The notes beneath the pieces were generated by a model. The model worked only from the letters and a program-made list of their open reading frames with translations, was not told the DNA's origin and made no database searches. A stretch of 64,000 nt of DNA, from positions 1,054,001 to 1,118,000 of the forward strand of contig NZ_JBEPOO010000001.1 in assembly GCF_040546815.1 (NCBI RefSeq), in the 5' to 3' direction. The position numbers and the translations under genes were made by a program. Shown here one piece after another: positions 26,516 to 34,645 of this stretch (the first letter of the stretch is position 1; every line of letters starts with the position of its first letter). Source of the stretch: Devosia sp. 2618. Its GTDB lineage: Bacteria; Pseudomonadota; Alphaproteobacteria; Rhizobiales; Devosiaceae.

Positions 26516-27451
26516 ATGACCTCTGCCCATATTTCGACGCGTGGCGTCAATCCAGCGGCTGCGCTTTGGCTCGCGACGTTTGCGCTGTTCACTATGACGG
26601 CGATGAACGCGATTATCCATGAGGCGGCCAAGGTGGCGCCGGTGGGGCAGTTGGTGTTCTGGCGCAGCTTTGTAGCGTTGGGCCCGATCCTGATTTACCT
26701 GCTGGTTCGCCGGGAGTTGGGCATGTCGCTGCGGACGAAATATCCGCACAAGCACCTTATTCGCGGGGTGCTCGGCGCGGGCGTGATGATGTTCAACTTT
26801 ATCGCGCTGGCTTATCTGTCGGTGGGTCTTGCGACGGCCATCAGTTACCTCACGCCCATCCTGTCGATCTGTGCGGCAATGGTATTCCTGCGCGAGCGGC
26901 CGGGGGCAGCGGTGATCACCGGCGTGGTGATCGGGCTGGTCGGTATTGTGCTGATGCTGTTTCCGGCGCTGGTGGGCACTGAAGTGCGGCAGGGTACGCT
27001 GATTGGTGTCGCCGCGGGGCTTGCGATGGCGGCGACCAATGCGCTGTCCCGGGTGCAGGTGAAGGACCTGACGCGCACCGATCCACCGGCCAGTATTGCG
27101 CTGTCTTTTGCTGTGGTCAGCAGCCTCGTTGGTTTGGCGACTTTGGCGTTTGGCTGGGCAGAGCTGGATAGCCAGACTTTGATGCTTTTGATCGGCGCGG
27201 GGCTATTGGGCGGCATGGGGCATATCCTGATGACCGAGGCCGTCGCGCGGGCGCCGGTGTCGCTGCTGGCGGGCTATGAATATACTGGCATCATCTGGGC
27301 ATTTCTGTTCGACGTGGCGCTCTTGGGCGTGGTGCTGGACGTCTGGTCAGTGGCCGGCGCGCTGGTTGTCGTTGCGGCTGCGGCACTTGTGGCTTATGGG
27401 CAAGGCCGGTTTTCGCGCCAGTCGGCGTCGCCAGTCCGAACGGAGAGATGA
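26516..27451 (+). CDS. DMT superfamily transporter (EamA domains)
   Basis: A 311-residue protein with ten membrane segments in two EamA repeats (first about residues 14-150, ending GLVGIVLMLFP; second from GVAAGLAMAATNALSRVQVK). Typical DMT marks are FWRSFVALGP in helix 2 and FNFIALAYLSVGLATAISYLTPIL. Substrates are often metabolites or amino acids; none can be assigned. Its TGA overlaps an ATG of the next gene, which suggests co-transcription with the ASCH-winged-helix gene. Confidence 0.88.
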   Translation: MTSAHISTRGVNPAAALWLATFALFTMTAMNAIIHEAAKVAPVGQLVFWRSFVALGPILIYLLVRRELGMSLRTKYPHKHLIRGVLGAGVMMFNFIALAYLSVGLATAISYLTPILSICAAMVFLRERPGAAVITGVVIGLVGIVLMLFPALVGTEVRQGTLIGVAAGLAMAATNALSRVQVKDLTRTDPPASIALSFAVVSSLVGLATLAFGWAELDSQTLMLLIGAGLLGGMGHILMTEAVARAPVSLLAGYEYTGIIWAFLFDVALLGVVLDVWSVAGALVVVAAAALVAYGQGRFSRQSASPVRTER

Positions 27452-27453
27452 CC

Positions 27454-28029
27454 ATGTTGATCAATGCAGAAGATTTCGAGGCGATTGCCTCCGGGCGGTT
27501 CGACACCGCGTTTCGCCGCTGGGTGCGTCCGACGGTCAAGGCTGGTGGGACATTGACGACGGCGGCGGGCGTATTGGCGATTGACGCTGTGGACGTCGTT
27601 GGCCTCAATGCCGTGACCCCTGAAGACCTCAAGCGCGCTGGTTTTGAAACGCGCAGCGATCTCGACGCGATGCTGGGCAGTCGTGAAGGCACGCTCTATC
27701 GCATCCGTCTGCGCTATCTGGGCGAAGACCCACGGGCGGCGCTGCGCGAAAGCGCTGAGATTTCCGATGCTGATGCCGATGCCATCGCGGAGACGCTGAG
27801 CCGGATGGATGGCTCGACCCCTTGGGTGCGCCGGACGCTGGAGCTGATCGCCAACGAGCCGGGTCAGTCGGCGCATGAACTCGCCAAGGCGCTGGATGTG
27901 CCGCAGGTCAAGTTCAAGGGCAATGTGCGGCGGCTCAAGGCGCTCGGGCTGACCGAGAGCCTGTCGGTGGGATATCGCCTGTCCGCGCGCGGGCAAGCGT
28001 GGCTCGCACGGCCTATTGCCAGCGCTTGA
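27454..28029 (+). CDS. ASCH-like domain fused to a winged-helix domain
   Basis: A 191-residue protein. Residues 1-90 align closely with the small gene at 23364-23645 (shared FRRW-x-RP-x-VKAGGTL, LKRAGF and a YLGE end). Residues about 105-185 look like a winged helix (LELIANEPGQSAHELAKALDVP, then VRRLKALGLTESLSVGYRLSARG). This would pair RNA/nucleoside binding with DNA binding. ATG 27454 has GGAGAG six bases upstream; the ATG at 27448 has none. It ends 17 bp inside the convergent gluconokinase gene. Confidence 0.7.
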   Translation: MLINAEDFEAIASGRFDTAFRRWVRPTVKAGGTLTTAAGVLAIDAVDVVGLNAVTPEDLKRAGFETRSDLDAMLGSREGTLYRIRLRYLGEDPRAALRESAEISDADADAIAETLSRMDGSTPWVRRTLELIANEPGQSAHELAKALDVPQVKFKGNVRRLKALGLTESLSVGYRLSARGQAWLARPIASA

Positions 28030-28576
28030 AGCTCTTGAGGTGGTCGAGGCCTTTGACCACTGACATGGTCAGCTTTTCGACGCCGTCGGTGACGGGCAGG
28101 AGCTGCACATTCTCGGTCTCCGGATCGGGCACTTCGAGCGTGGCAAACTGGCTGTCGAGCAGGCTTTGCGGCATGTATTCGTGCTGCCGCTTGGCCATGC
28201 GGTCGGCAATGGTCTGACGGTCGCCGTGCAGGTAGACGAAAAGGATCGGCTCACCGGCCTTTTCGACAAGGTAGTCGCGATAGGCGCGCTTGAGCGCCGA
28301 ACAGGCGCCGACGGAGGCGCCTTTGCGGTCGGCGGCTTCATGCAAAGCTTGAGACAGACGTTCCAGCCATGGCCAGCGGTCATCGTCGGTCAGCGGCGTA
28401 CCAGTGCGCATCTTTTCGACATTGGTCTCGGGGTGGTAGTCGTCGCCATCGAGAAACGGGACGTGTAGCCGCCGCGCCACGGACTGGCCGATGGTCGATT
28501 TTCCCGATGAGCTGACGCCCATGACGATGATGATCCGCGCGGCTTCAAACCGTCGCGGTGAAGGCGCCGTCGACAT
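28013..28576 (-). CDS. Gluconokinase
   Basis: A 187-residue kinase making 6-phosphogluconate. It has the P-loop GVSSSGKST at residues 20-28, DGDDYHPETNVEKMRTGTPLTDDDRWPWL (the classic gluconokinase block) and CSALKRAYRD. The start is uncertain: ATG 28576 or ATG 28591, both inside the 3' end of the upstream dehydrogenase gene. Overlap with that gene, and nearby gnd, place it in gluconate catabolism through the pentose phosphate pathway. Confidence 0.93.
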   Translation of the reverse strand: MSTAPSPRRFEAARIIIVMGVSSSGKSTIGQSVARRLHVPFLDGDDYHPETNVEKMRTGTPLTDDDRWPWLERLSQALHEAADRKGASVGACSALKRAYRDYLVEKAGEPILFVYLHGDRQTIADRMAKRQHEYMPQSLLDSQFATLEVPDPETENVQLLPVTDGVEKLTMSVVKGLDHLKSFKRWQ

Positions 28577-29315
28577 AGAGAATGTGTCCATTTACAAAGC
28601 GTGATGCCTCGGAGGCGAGGAAGACGGCTGCGCCGCCAAGTTCTTCTGGCTGGCCCCAACGGCCCATGGGCGTGCGGCTTTCGATCCAGGAATTGAACTT
28701 GTCGTCCTTGAGCAGGGCGTCGTTGAGTTCGGTGGCGAAGTAGCCTGGTGCGATGCCGTTGACGTTGAGGCCATGCTTGGCCCAGTCCACGGCCATGCCG
28801 CGTGTGATATTGGCGACGGCTGCCTTGGTGGCGGCATAGGGCGCTACCGATGGGCGCGACAGTTCGGACAGCAGCGAGCAGATATTGATGATCTTGCCTG
28901 TGCCGCGCGCGATCATATAGCGCGCTACGGGCTGACTGACATTGAACACCGAGGTGAGGTTCGTCGCGATGACCTGGTCGAATTTTTCGGGAGGAAAGGC
29001 TTCCAGGCTCGAGCGAAACTGCATACCGGCATTGTTGAGCAGAATGTCGATGGGGCCGATTTCGTCTTCGATATAGCTGATCGCATCATTGATGCTCTCG
29101 CGGCTGGTCACGTCGAAGGCGACGGCGTTGACCGTCGCGCCGGTGGCGGCAAGATCATGGGCCGCGGCGCCCAAAGCGACGTTGTCGCGGGCGTTCAGGA
29201 CCACCGATGCACCGGCGTCGGCAAGGGCTTTGGCCATGGCATAACCCAAGCCACGGCTTGAGCCAGTGACGAGGGCGCGCTTGCCTGACAGATCAAATGG
29301 ATTGGGTGAAGCCAA
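28545..29315 (-). CDS. SDR oxidoreductase, probable gluconate 5-dehydrogenase
   Basis: A 256-residue short-chain dehydrogenase. It has the NAD(P) motif TGSSRGLG, NNAG near residue 93, catalytic Ser in NICSLLSELSRPS and YAATK, and the C-terminal FVNGHILYVDGAFTATV. The opening FDLSGKRALVTGSSRGLGYAMAKALADAGA is typical of gluconate 5-dehydrogenase (IdnO-like), which interconverts gluconate and 5-ketogluconate. It begins at TTG 29315 with GGAGA eight bases upstream. Adjacent gluconokinase and divergent gnd support the substrate. Confidence 0.85.
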   Translation of the reverse strand: MASPNPFDLSGKRALVTGSSRGLGYAMAKALADAGASVVLNARDNVALGAAAHDLAATGATVNAVAFDVTSRESINDAISYIEDEIGPIDILLNNAGMQFRSSLEAFPPEKFDQVIATNLTSVFNVSQPVARYMIARGTGKIINICSLLSELSRPSVAPYAATKAAVANITRGMAVDWAKHGLNVNGIAPGYFATELNDALLKDDKFNSWIESRTPMGRWGQPEELGGAAVFLASEASRFVNGHILYVDGAFTATV

Positions 29316-29411
29316 CGGCAGTCTCCAGTTTGCGCGACCCTAAGCAAGCGGGCGAGCGGAAACAAGTCGCCCTACCATACAAGTCGGTGATTTTGGCCCA
29401 AATTTCCTTAA

Positions 29412-29426
29412 ATACGACTTCCGTAT
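29412..29426. promoter_or_regulatory. Candidate operator between SDR and gnd genes
   Basis: Inverted repeat ATACG-N5-CGTAT in the 197-bp divergent region shared by the gluconate dehydrogenase and gnd genes. Size and position would suit a GntR- or LacI-type gluconate regulator. No regulator gene is adjacent, and short repeats like this can occur by chance. Confidence 0.3.
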
Positions 29427-29512
29427 CAAACGGGTTTGTGGTCAGTTCCCCCGCAACGAGCCATGCGCTGCGAGCATGGATGTGACCTGATAGTTCTGGA
29501 AGGACGTTTTGT

Positions 29513-30931
29513 ATGTCGACAGCGGATATCGGCCTGATCGGCCTAGCGGTGATGGGCTCCAACCTCGCGCTCAATATCGCCGAAAAGGGCTATACAGTCG
29601 CTGTTCATAACCGTACGGCGTCGCGCATCGACGACTTCGTCGTGACGGCCAAGGAGCAGGGCCTCGACGGCAAGGTCATTCCCAAAGCCGATCTCACCGA
29701 ATTCATCCAGGCAATCAAGGCGCCGCGTTCGATCATTATCATGGTCAAGGCTGGCAAGCCGGTCGACGACATGATCGAGCAGCTGCTGCCGCATCTGGAC
29801 CAGGGCGATGCCATCATCGAGTGCGGCAATTCGCTGTTCACCGACACGCAGCGCCGCTTCGACTACCTCAAGCCAAAGGGCATCGGCTATCTCGGCGTCG
29901 GTGTTTCGGGCGGTGAAGAGGGCGCGCGCCACGGCCCATCCATCATGGTCGGTGGCTCCAAGGAACAGTGGCACAATGCCGAGCCTGTCCTGACGGCCAT
30001 TGCTGCCAAGTTCAATGGCGAAAGCTGCTGCGCCTATTTGGGCGAGGGCGGCGCTGGCCACTTCGTCAAGACCATCCACAACGGCATCGAATATGGCGAC
30101 ATGCAGATGATCGCCGAAGTCTATGGCGTGATGCGCGACGGTCTGGGCATGAACCCAACGGCATGCGCCGAAGTGTTCAAGGAATGGAACAAGGGTCCCC
30201 TCAATTCCTACCTGATCGAAATCACCGGCCACGTGCTGGCCGCCACTGACGATCAGACTGGCAAGCCCCTGGTTGAGCTGATCCTCGACAAGGCTGGCCA
30301 GAAGGGAACAGGCGTCTGGTCGGCGATTGCCGCGCAACAGATGGGCGTCCCCGCGACAGCCATCGAGGGTGCCGTGGCCGCGCGTTCGATCTCGTCGCGC
30401 AAGGACGAGCGCGTTGCGGCTGAAGCCATCTATGGCAAGCCAAACCGCGCCAAAACCGACGTGACGCTGGCCGACCTCGAAAAGGCGCTGCTGGCTGGCA
30501 AGATCGTCAGCTATGCGCAGGGCTTTGCCGTGATCGCCAAGGCTTCGGAAGAAAATGGCTGGGCACTGCCGCTGGCCACCATCGCCAAGATCTGGCGCGC
30601 GGGCTGTATCATCCGTTCGCGCTTCCTCGACCAGATGAGCTCGGCCTATGAGAAGGGTGGCAACACCAACCTGCTGGTTGTGCCGGACTTCGTGGCGATC
30701 ATGAAGGACGCGCATCCGAGCCTGCGCAAGGTCGTGGCCGCATCGGCAGTCGGTGAGTTCCCGATGATCTGTCTGTCGGCAGCACTGAGCTATTTCGACA
30801 GCTACCGTCAGGCACAGGGCACTGCCAACCTTATCCAAGGCCAGCGCGATTTCTTCGGTGCGCATGGGTTCGAGATTGTTGGGCGTGGGACCGACCTGCA
30901 TGGAACCTGGCCGAGCACGCTGGGCAAGTAA
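29513..30931 (+). CDS. gnd: 6-phosphogluconate dehydrogenase, decarboxylating
   Basis: A 472-residue NADP-dependent enzyme converting 6-phosphogluconate to ribulose 5-phosphate + CO2. The dinucleotide motif GLAVMGSNLALN is at the N-terminus, with VHNRT as the NADP-selecting loop, GVSGGEEGARHGPSIMVGG as the substrate block, K in HFVKTIHNGIEYGDMQ and the C-terminal ANLIQGQRDFFGAH. This is the long dimeric form. It is divergent from gluconate dehydrogenase and gluconokinase and supplies the next step. A terminator follows. Confidence 0.97.
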   Translation: MSTADIGLIGLAVMGSNLALNIAEKGYTVAVHNRTASRIDDFVVTAKEQGLDGKVIPKADLTEFIQAIKAPRSIIIMVKAGKPVDDMIEQLLPHLDQGDAIIECGNSLFTDTQRRFDYLKPKGIGYLGVGVSGGEEGARHGPSIMVGGSKEQWHNAEPVLTAIAAKFNGESCCAYLGEGGAGHFVKTIHNGIEYGDMQMIAEVYGVMRDGLGMNPTACAEVFKEWNKGPLNSYLIEITGHVLAATDDQTGKPLVELILDKAGQKGTGVWSAIAAQQMGVPATAIEGAVAARSISSRKDERVAAEAIYGKPNRAKTDVTLADLEKALLAGKIVSYAQGFAVIAKASEENGWALPLATIAKIWRAGCIIRSRFLDQMSSAYEKGGNTNLLVVPDFVAIMKDAHPSLRKVVAASAVGEFPMICLSAALSYFDSYRQAQGTANLIQGQRDFFGAHGFEIVGRGTDLHGTWPSTLGK

Positions 30932-30954
30932 GGCTTGGTCGGTTCGAGGTTTTG

Positions 30955-30981
30955 GGGCTCCGCGTTTTGCGGGGCCCTTTT
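30955..30981 (+). terminator. Rho-independent terminator of gnd
   Basis: A nine-pair stem GGGCTCCGC with GCGGGGCCC (one G-U), loop GTTTT, followed by TTTTTG. Confidence 0.85.
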
Positions 30982-31002
30982 TGTTTGGGGAGCACCGTGT
31001 CA

Positions 31003-31124
31003 CGCCCTCGTGGTTCGAGGCTCGTGAAGAACTCGCACCTCACCATGAGGGCTACTCTTGGTGCGGTGTTTTAGGAGCCCTCATGGTGTGGTGGGAGCAA
31101 CGCGACCCTCGAACCACGAGGGCG
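31003..31124. repeat. Palindromic intergenic repeat, family 1, copy 2 (large inverted pair)
   Basis: Two units face each other. The outer 18-bp arms, CGCCCTCGTGGTTCGAGG and its exact complement at 31107-31124, flank inner 18-bp arms (31036-31053 and 31076-31093) with one mismatch. The whole can fold into a cruciform about 120 bp long. It lies between gnd and the convergent GNAT gene. Confidence 0.8.
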
Positions 31125-31128
31125 GTTT

Positions 31129-31617
31129 TCAGAGCGCGCGGAACATTACGTAGCTGTCTACGTAGCCCTGCGTAGGGTGTTTGAACGCTTGGGGCAGGGT
31201 GCCGACGATGGCGAAGCCCAGCTTTTGCCAGAGGGCGACGGCGCGGGCATTTGTCGAGACGACGTGGTTGAACTGCATGGCGCGGAAGCCGCGTTCCTTG
31301 GCGCGAACCAGGGAGTGTTCGCACATGGTGCGCGCGATGCCTTTGCCCTGCGCAGCGGCTGAGGTCATGTAACCGCAATTGGCGACATGGGCGCCGCCGC
31401 CCTGCTGATTGGCCATCAGGTAGTAGGTGCCCAGTACTACTCCGTCCAGTTCTGCGACAAACACCTCGTGGGTCGGGCCGAACCAATAATTGGCTACGCC
31501 TTCAGCATCGAGGTCGGTTGCGACGGCATAGGTTTCGCCGGCCGCCAGGACTGGCGAAACGATGGCTAGAACGGCGGCGTGGTCTGCCTCAACGGCGGGG
31601 CGGATTATCAGTGTCAT
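31129..31617 (-). CDS. GNAT family N-acetyltransferase
   Basis: A 162-residue GNAT of the PhnO/phosphinothricin-type group: IIRPAVEADHAAVLAIV opening, GTYYLMANQQGGGAHVANCGYMTSAAAQGKGIARTMCEH as the acetyl-CoA core, NARAVALWQKLGFAIVG and a C-terminal GYVDSYVMFRAL. ATG 31617 is preferred over TTG 31623. It overlaps the end of the upstream MFS gene by about 29 bp, so the two are probably co-transcribed. Acceptor unknown. Confidence 0.85.
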   Translation of the reverse strand: MTLIIRPAVEADHAAVLAIVSPVLAAGETYAVATDLDAEGVANYWFGPTHEVFVAELDGVVLGTYYLMANQQGGGAHVANCGYMTSAAAQGKGIARTMCEHSLVRAKERGFRAMQFNHVVSTNARAVALWQKLGFAIVGTLPQAFKHPTQGYVDSYVMFRAL

Positions 31618-32920
31618 CTTCAATCGGGGCTATGCGTACCTGACCCGGTGGTGGGGTTCCTGGCACATGGGGATGATTGGCAACGCTAGGGCGGTGACTG
31701 AGCTCGAAGCGCCAGGCGGCAATACCAAAAATGATCAAAGCGGCCAGAACGCTGACGCTCGCGGCGATGAATGGCGCGCCGGGAAAGTATGCCGGGGTGC
31801 CTGGAGCGGCGCTGTAATAAGAGAAAATCTGGGTCGCAAACAGCGGACCGATAATGGTCGCGAGCGAGCTGGCGGCGTTGACCGCGCCCTGCAATTCGCC
31901 CTGACCGTTATCGGGCACCTGACGCGACAGCACGCTGTTGATTGCAGGCGGGGCGAGGCCGCTGACGGTGCCGACCATGATAAAGAGGTAGAGGTAAAAC
32001 ACGTCGCTGGCAAAGGCCACGCCGGCAAAGGCGGTGATTGCGGCGAGCAGGCCGATCATGGCGACAGCGGGTTCACCCATGCCACGGGCGAGTGGCGCTG
32101 CCAGCAGCGCCTGGCTGATGGCAAAGCCGATGCCGAAGGCGCCGAGCGTGCGACCGATAGTGGAGGAGGTGAACTGGAAGACTTCCACCGTGAAATAGCT
32201 GAACACGGTTGGCAGCGACTGGGCGGCCATCTGGAAGAAGAACAGCACAGCCAGCAGCCACAAGACCGATGGATATTTGCGCAGGGCAGCGACGGCGCCG
32301 AAGGGATTGGCACGACGGATGTCGAACTTGCGCCGCGAGTGCTTGGGCAGGCTTTCGGGCAAGACGAAAAGGCCGAACAGGAAGTTGGCAAACGCCAGGC
32401 CGGCTGCGGCATAAAATGGAACGCGGGGGCCGAGTTCCCCCAGTTCGCCACCGATGACGGGGCCGATGATAAAGCCCAGACCGAAGGCCGCGCCGATCAG
32501 GCCGAAGCGATGCGTGCGCTTATGGGGCGGGGTGATGTCGGCCATATACGCGGTCGCTGTCGCCAGTGCGGCGCCAGCAATACCGGCGATGATGCGGCCG
32601 ATAAACAGATACCAGACCACCGGGGCAATCGACATCATCAGGTAGTCAAAGGTCAGGCCGAGCAGCGAACACAGCAGGACCGGACGACGACCGAAGCGGT
32701 CGGAAAGGTTGCCCAGAACGGGGGAAAACACGAACTGCATGAAGGCATAAGCAAAGACCAGATAGCCACCGATGACGGCCGCATTGGCGACGCTGCCGCC
32801 GGTCAGGTCTTCCAAAAGCTCGGGCAGAACCGGCACGATGATGCCAACACCGATCATATCCAGCAGGATCGTCACCAGAATACAGGTGAGGGTCAGGCGT
32901 GAGCGAGTCGCTGCTTGCAT
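31589..32920 (-). CDS. MFS transporter, Tet(A)/TCR-like
   Basis: A 443-residue 12-segment MFS. The opening ILLDMIGVGIIVPVLPELL and GNLSDRFGRRPVLLCSLLGLTFDYLMM (motif A) are close to TetA-type drug:proton antiporters, with GRIIAGIAGAALATATAYMADIT as motif C. Chromosomal members of this group mostly do not confer tetracycline resistance. The C-terminal 40 residues are proline-rich and unusual. An inverted repeat upstream (32972-32995) may be its operator. Confidence 0.87.
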   Translation of the reverse strand: MQAATRSRLTLTCILVTILLDMIGVGIIVPVLPELLEDLTGGSVANAAVIGGYLVFAYAFMQFVFSPVLGNLSDRFGRRPVLLCSLLGLTFDYLMMSIAPVVWYLFIGRIIAGIAGAALATATAYMADITPPHKRTHRFGLIGAAFGLGFIIGPVIGGELGELGPRVPFYAAAGLAFANFLFGLFVLPESLPKHSRRKFDIRRANPFGAVAALRKYPSVLWLLAVLFFFQMAAQSLPTVFSYFTVEVFQFTSSTIGRTLGAFGIGFAISQALLAAPLARGMGEPAVAMIGLLAAITAFAGVAFASDVFYLYLFIMVGTVSGLAPPAINSVLSRQVPDNGQGELQGAVNAASSLATIIGPLFATQIFSYYSAAPGTPAYFPGAPFIAASVSVLAALIIFGIAAWRFELSHRPSVANHPHVPGTPPPGQVRIAPIEDDTDNPPRR

Positions 32921-32971
32921 GCTTGAGTGCTAACTTTCTTGAATTCGCCGCGCGCTCGGTGTTGTCGCGCA

Positions 32972-32995
32972 GTTGACACAGGCCAGACTGTCAAC
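32972..32995. promoter_or_regulatory. Inverted repeat upstream of the Tet-like MFS gene
   Basis: Arms GTTGACA and TGTCAAC are separated by 10 bases, 52 bases before the MFS start codon. This is a typical size for a TetR-family operator, although no TetR gene is adjacent. The rest of 32921-33043 shows nothing else. Confidence 0.35.
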
Positions 32996-33043
32996 GCAAG
33001 ACCGAAGCATGCTTGTGGGTTCCAAACCCGATGCACCTTGCCC

Positions 33044-34252
33044 TCAATTATTTATCCCGGGCGGAGCATACACCGGTTGGGTATCGTGGGCATAAAGCCA
33101 GTCCAGCCGCCGCAGATGGCCGCGGCTGCCTTGCAGGGCGATGACGCTGTTGCGGGCGACGCTGAGCGGCCATGCCATATGGAAAATGCGACCATTCATC
33201 GCTGAGGTCTTGGCGACCCTGGCGACGCGCTGCTGGCGAATCTGTTGGTAATTTTCAAAGGCTTGGGCGGCGCTGTTCTCGGAAATCAGCAGCGGCGCGA
33301 GCACTGCCGCGTCCTCGATGCCCATGGCGGCGCCCTGCGCCTGGAACGGCACCATGGCGTGCGCGGCATCGCCGATGAGTCCGACATTGCCCTGGTGCCA
33401 GACTGGCGTCTCGACGGTGTAAAGCGGCCAGTGGGTCCAGCTTTCGCCTGCGGCGGCCAGGATTGCGTCGATGCCGGGGCTGGGGCGGCGTGGCTTGCGC
33501 AGGATCGGGTGGGTGCCGAGATCGCCGTGGGTCTGGGCCACTTGAGCGAAGAGGGCGACGTTGACCTGACGGCGATGCGGCAGGGGATAACACACCATGT
33601 GATAGCCCGGCCCGAACAGCACCGAGACGCGATCGAGGGCGATCTGGCCGGAGACAGAATCAAACGGCAGCAGTGTGCGCCAGGCGACTCGGCCGCCATA
33701 GGCGGCAGCGGGGCCGTCGAGGAAGCTGGTGCGGGTGCGGGAGTAGACGCCATCGGCGCCGATTAGTGCCAAGCCCCGTGCAATGCGAGTTTTGGCGGAA
33801 GCCTCGTTGATATTGAGGGTGACGCCTTGCTCGCTGGTTTCGGCGTGCTGGACGCTGACGCCGAAGCGAATGTCGATATTTCCAAAGCGGCGGCAGGCAA
33901 GATAAAGCGCCTCGGCGAGGTCGGCGCGGTGCATCACCGCATAGGGTGCGCCGAACTTTTCCCGCATGATCGCGCCTAGTTCAAGCGTCACCAGTGGGGT
34001 GGCGCGGCGATGGGGATAAATGTCGATGCCGGCGGGTTCGAGGCTGGTCGCCGTGATCGCTTCATCGAGCCCGAGGCGGTTGAGAATGCGCCGCGCATTG
34101 GGGCTGATCTGGAGGCCGGCGCCGAATTCGGAGATGGCCAGACTGCGCTCGAGAACGGTGACCGTGGCGCCGAATTTTGCCAAGGCGAGGGCTAGAGTCA
34201 GCCCCGCTATTCCCGCGCCAGCGATATAGAAACTACGGCCCGTGCCGGGCAT
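33044..34252 (-). CDS. FAD-dependent monooxygenase (salicylate-hydroxylase-like)
   Basis: A 402-residue group A flavin monooxygenase: FAD motif IAGAGIAGLTLALALAKFGATVTVLER at residues 9-36, ISPNARRILNRLGL, the DG motif ALIGADGVYSRTR and GNVGLIGDAAHAMVPFQAQGAAMGIEDA near residue 290. The layout resembles salicylate or 3-hydroxybenzoate hydroxylases; the aromatic substrate is unknown and no aromatic catabolism cluster is nearby. It lies 8 bp downstream of the CHCC zinc-finger gene on the same strand. Confidence 0.88.
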   Translation of the reverse strand: MPGTGRSFYIAGAGIAGLTLALALAKFGATVTVLERSLAISEFGAGLQISPNARRILNRLGLDEAITATSLEPAGIDIYPHRRATPLVTLELGAIMREKFGAPYAVMHRADLAEALYLACRRFGNIDIRFGVSVQHAETSEQGVTLNINEASAKTRIARGLALIGADGVYSRTRTSFLDGPAAAYGGRVAWRTLLPFDSVSGQIALDRVSVLFGPGYHMVCYPLPHRRQVNVALFAQVAQTHGDLGTHPILRKPRRPSPGIDAILAAAGESWTHWPLYTVETPVWHQGNVGLIGDAAHAMVPFQAQGAAMGIEDAAVLAPLLISENSAAQAFENYQQIRQQRVARVAKTSAMNGRIFHMAWPLSVARNSVIALQGSRGHLRRLDWLYAHDTQPVYAPPGINN

Positions 34253-34260
34253 GATCGCGC

Positions 34261-34506
34261 TCAGGCGGCAGCGTCGTGGTAAATGGCGGAAGGCGGATTG
34301 GACGCGCCGGGCGCAAGACGCGAATTAAACACGTAGTGCGTTGAACAATAAGGACAAACGATCTCGTTATCCTTGCCCATGTCGAGATAGACGTGGGGGT
34401 GATCAAACGGAGGCAAAGCGCCGATGCACTGGAATTCCTTGGAGCCGACCTCGATTTGACGAAGGCCTTCGGTATTGTGAAAGTGGGGCGTAGTGCCGTG
34501 TGCCAT
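34261..34506 (-). CDS. CHCC zinc-finger protein (NDUFS6-like)
   Basis: An 81-residue protein with C27, H36 or H38, and the CPYC pair C51/C54, the pattern of the zf-CHCC domain of mitochondrial complex I subunit NDUFS6 and its alphaproteobacterial relatives. The opening MAHGTTPHFHN and EFQCIGALPPFDHPHVYL are characteristic. It may associate with NADH:quinone oxidoreductase. ATG 34506 has AGG upstream; the extension to 34545 is unlike the family. It leads the FAD monooxygenase gene. Confidence 0.9.
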   Translation of the reverse strand: MAHGTTPHFHNTEGLRQIEVGSKEFQCIGALPPFDHPHVYLDMGKDNEIVCPYCSTHYVFNSRLAPGASNPPSAIYHDAAA

Positions 34507-34645
34507 GGCGATAAACCTGTTTGATTTGGCCGGACCATATGCCAAGCACGGATTGAAGGAAAGGGTTCAGCCCCTTTCGATTTTGCCTTAGCAGATTGCC
34601 CGAATTCGTTAGCACATTGCTAGCATTGAGATCAGGACGCGTGAC

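Noticed and set aside
29543..31003. A 486-codon frame opposite gnd
   Set aside because: Antisense to a well-conserved enzyme with no recognisable protein features.
31589..32920. Calling the MFS gene a tetracycline resistance gene
   Set aside because: Only family-level motifs are shared; chromosomal relatives are mostly general exporters.
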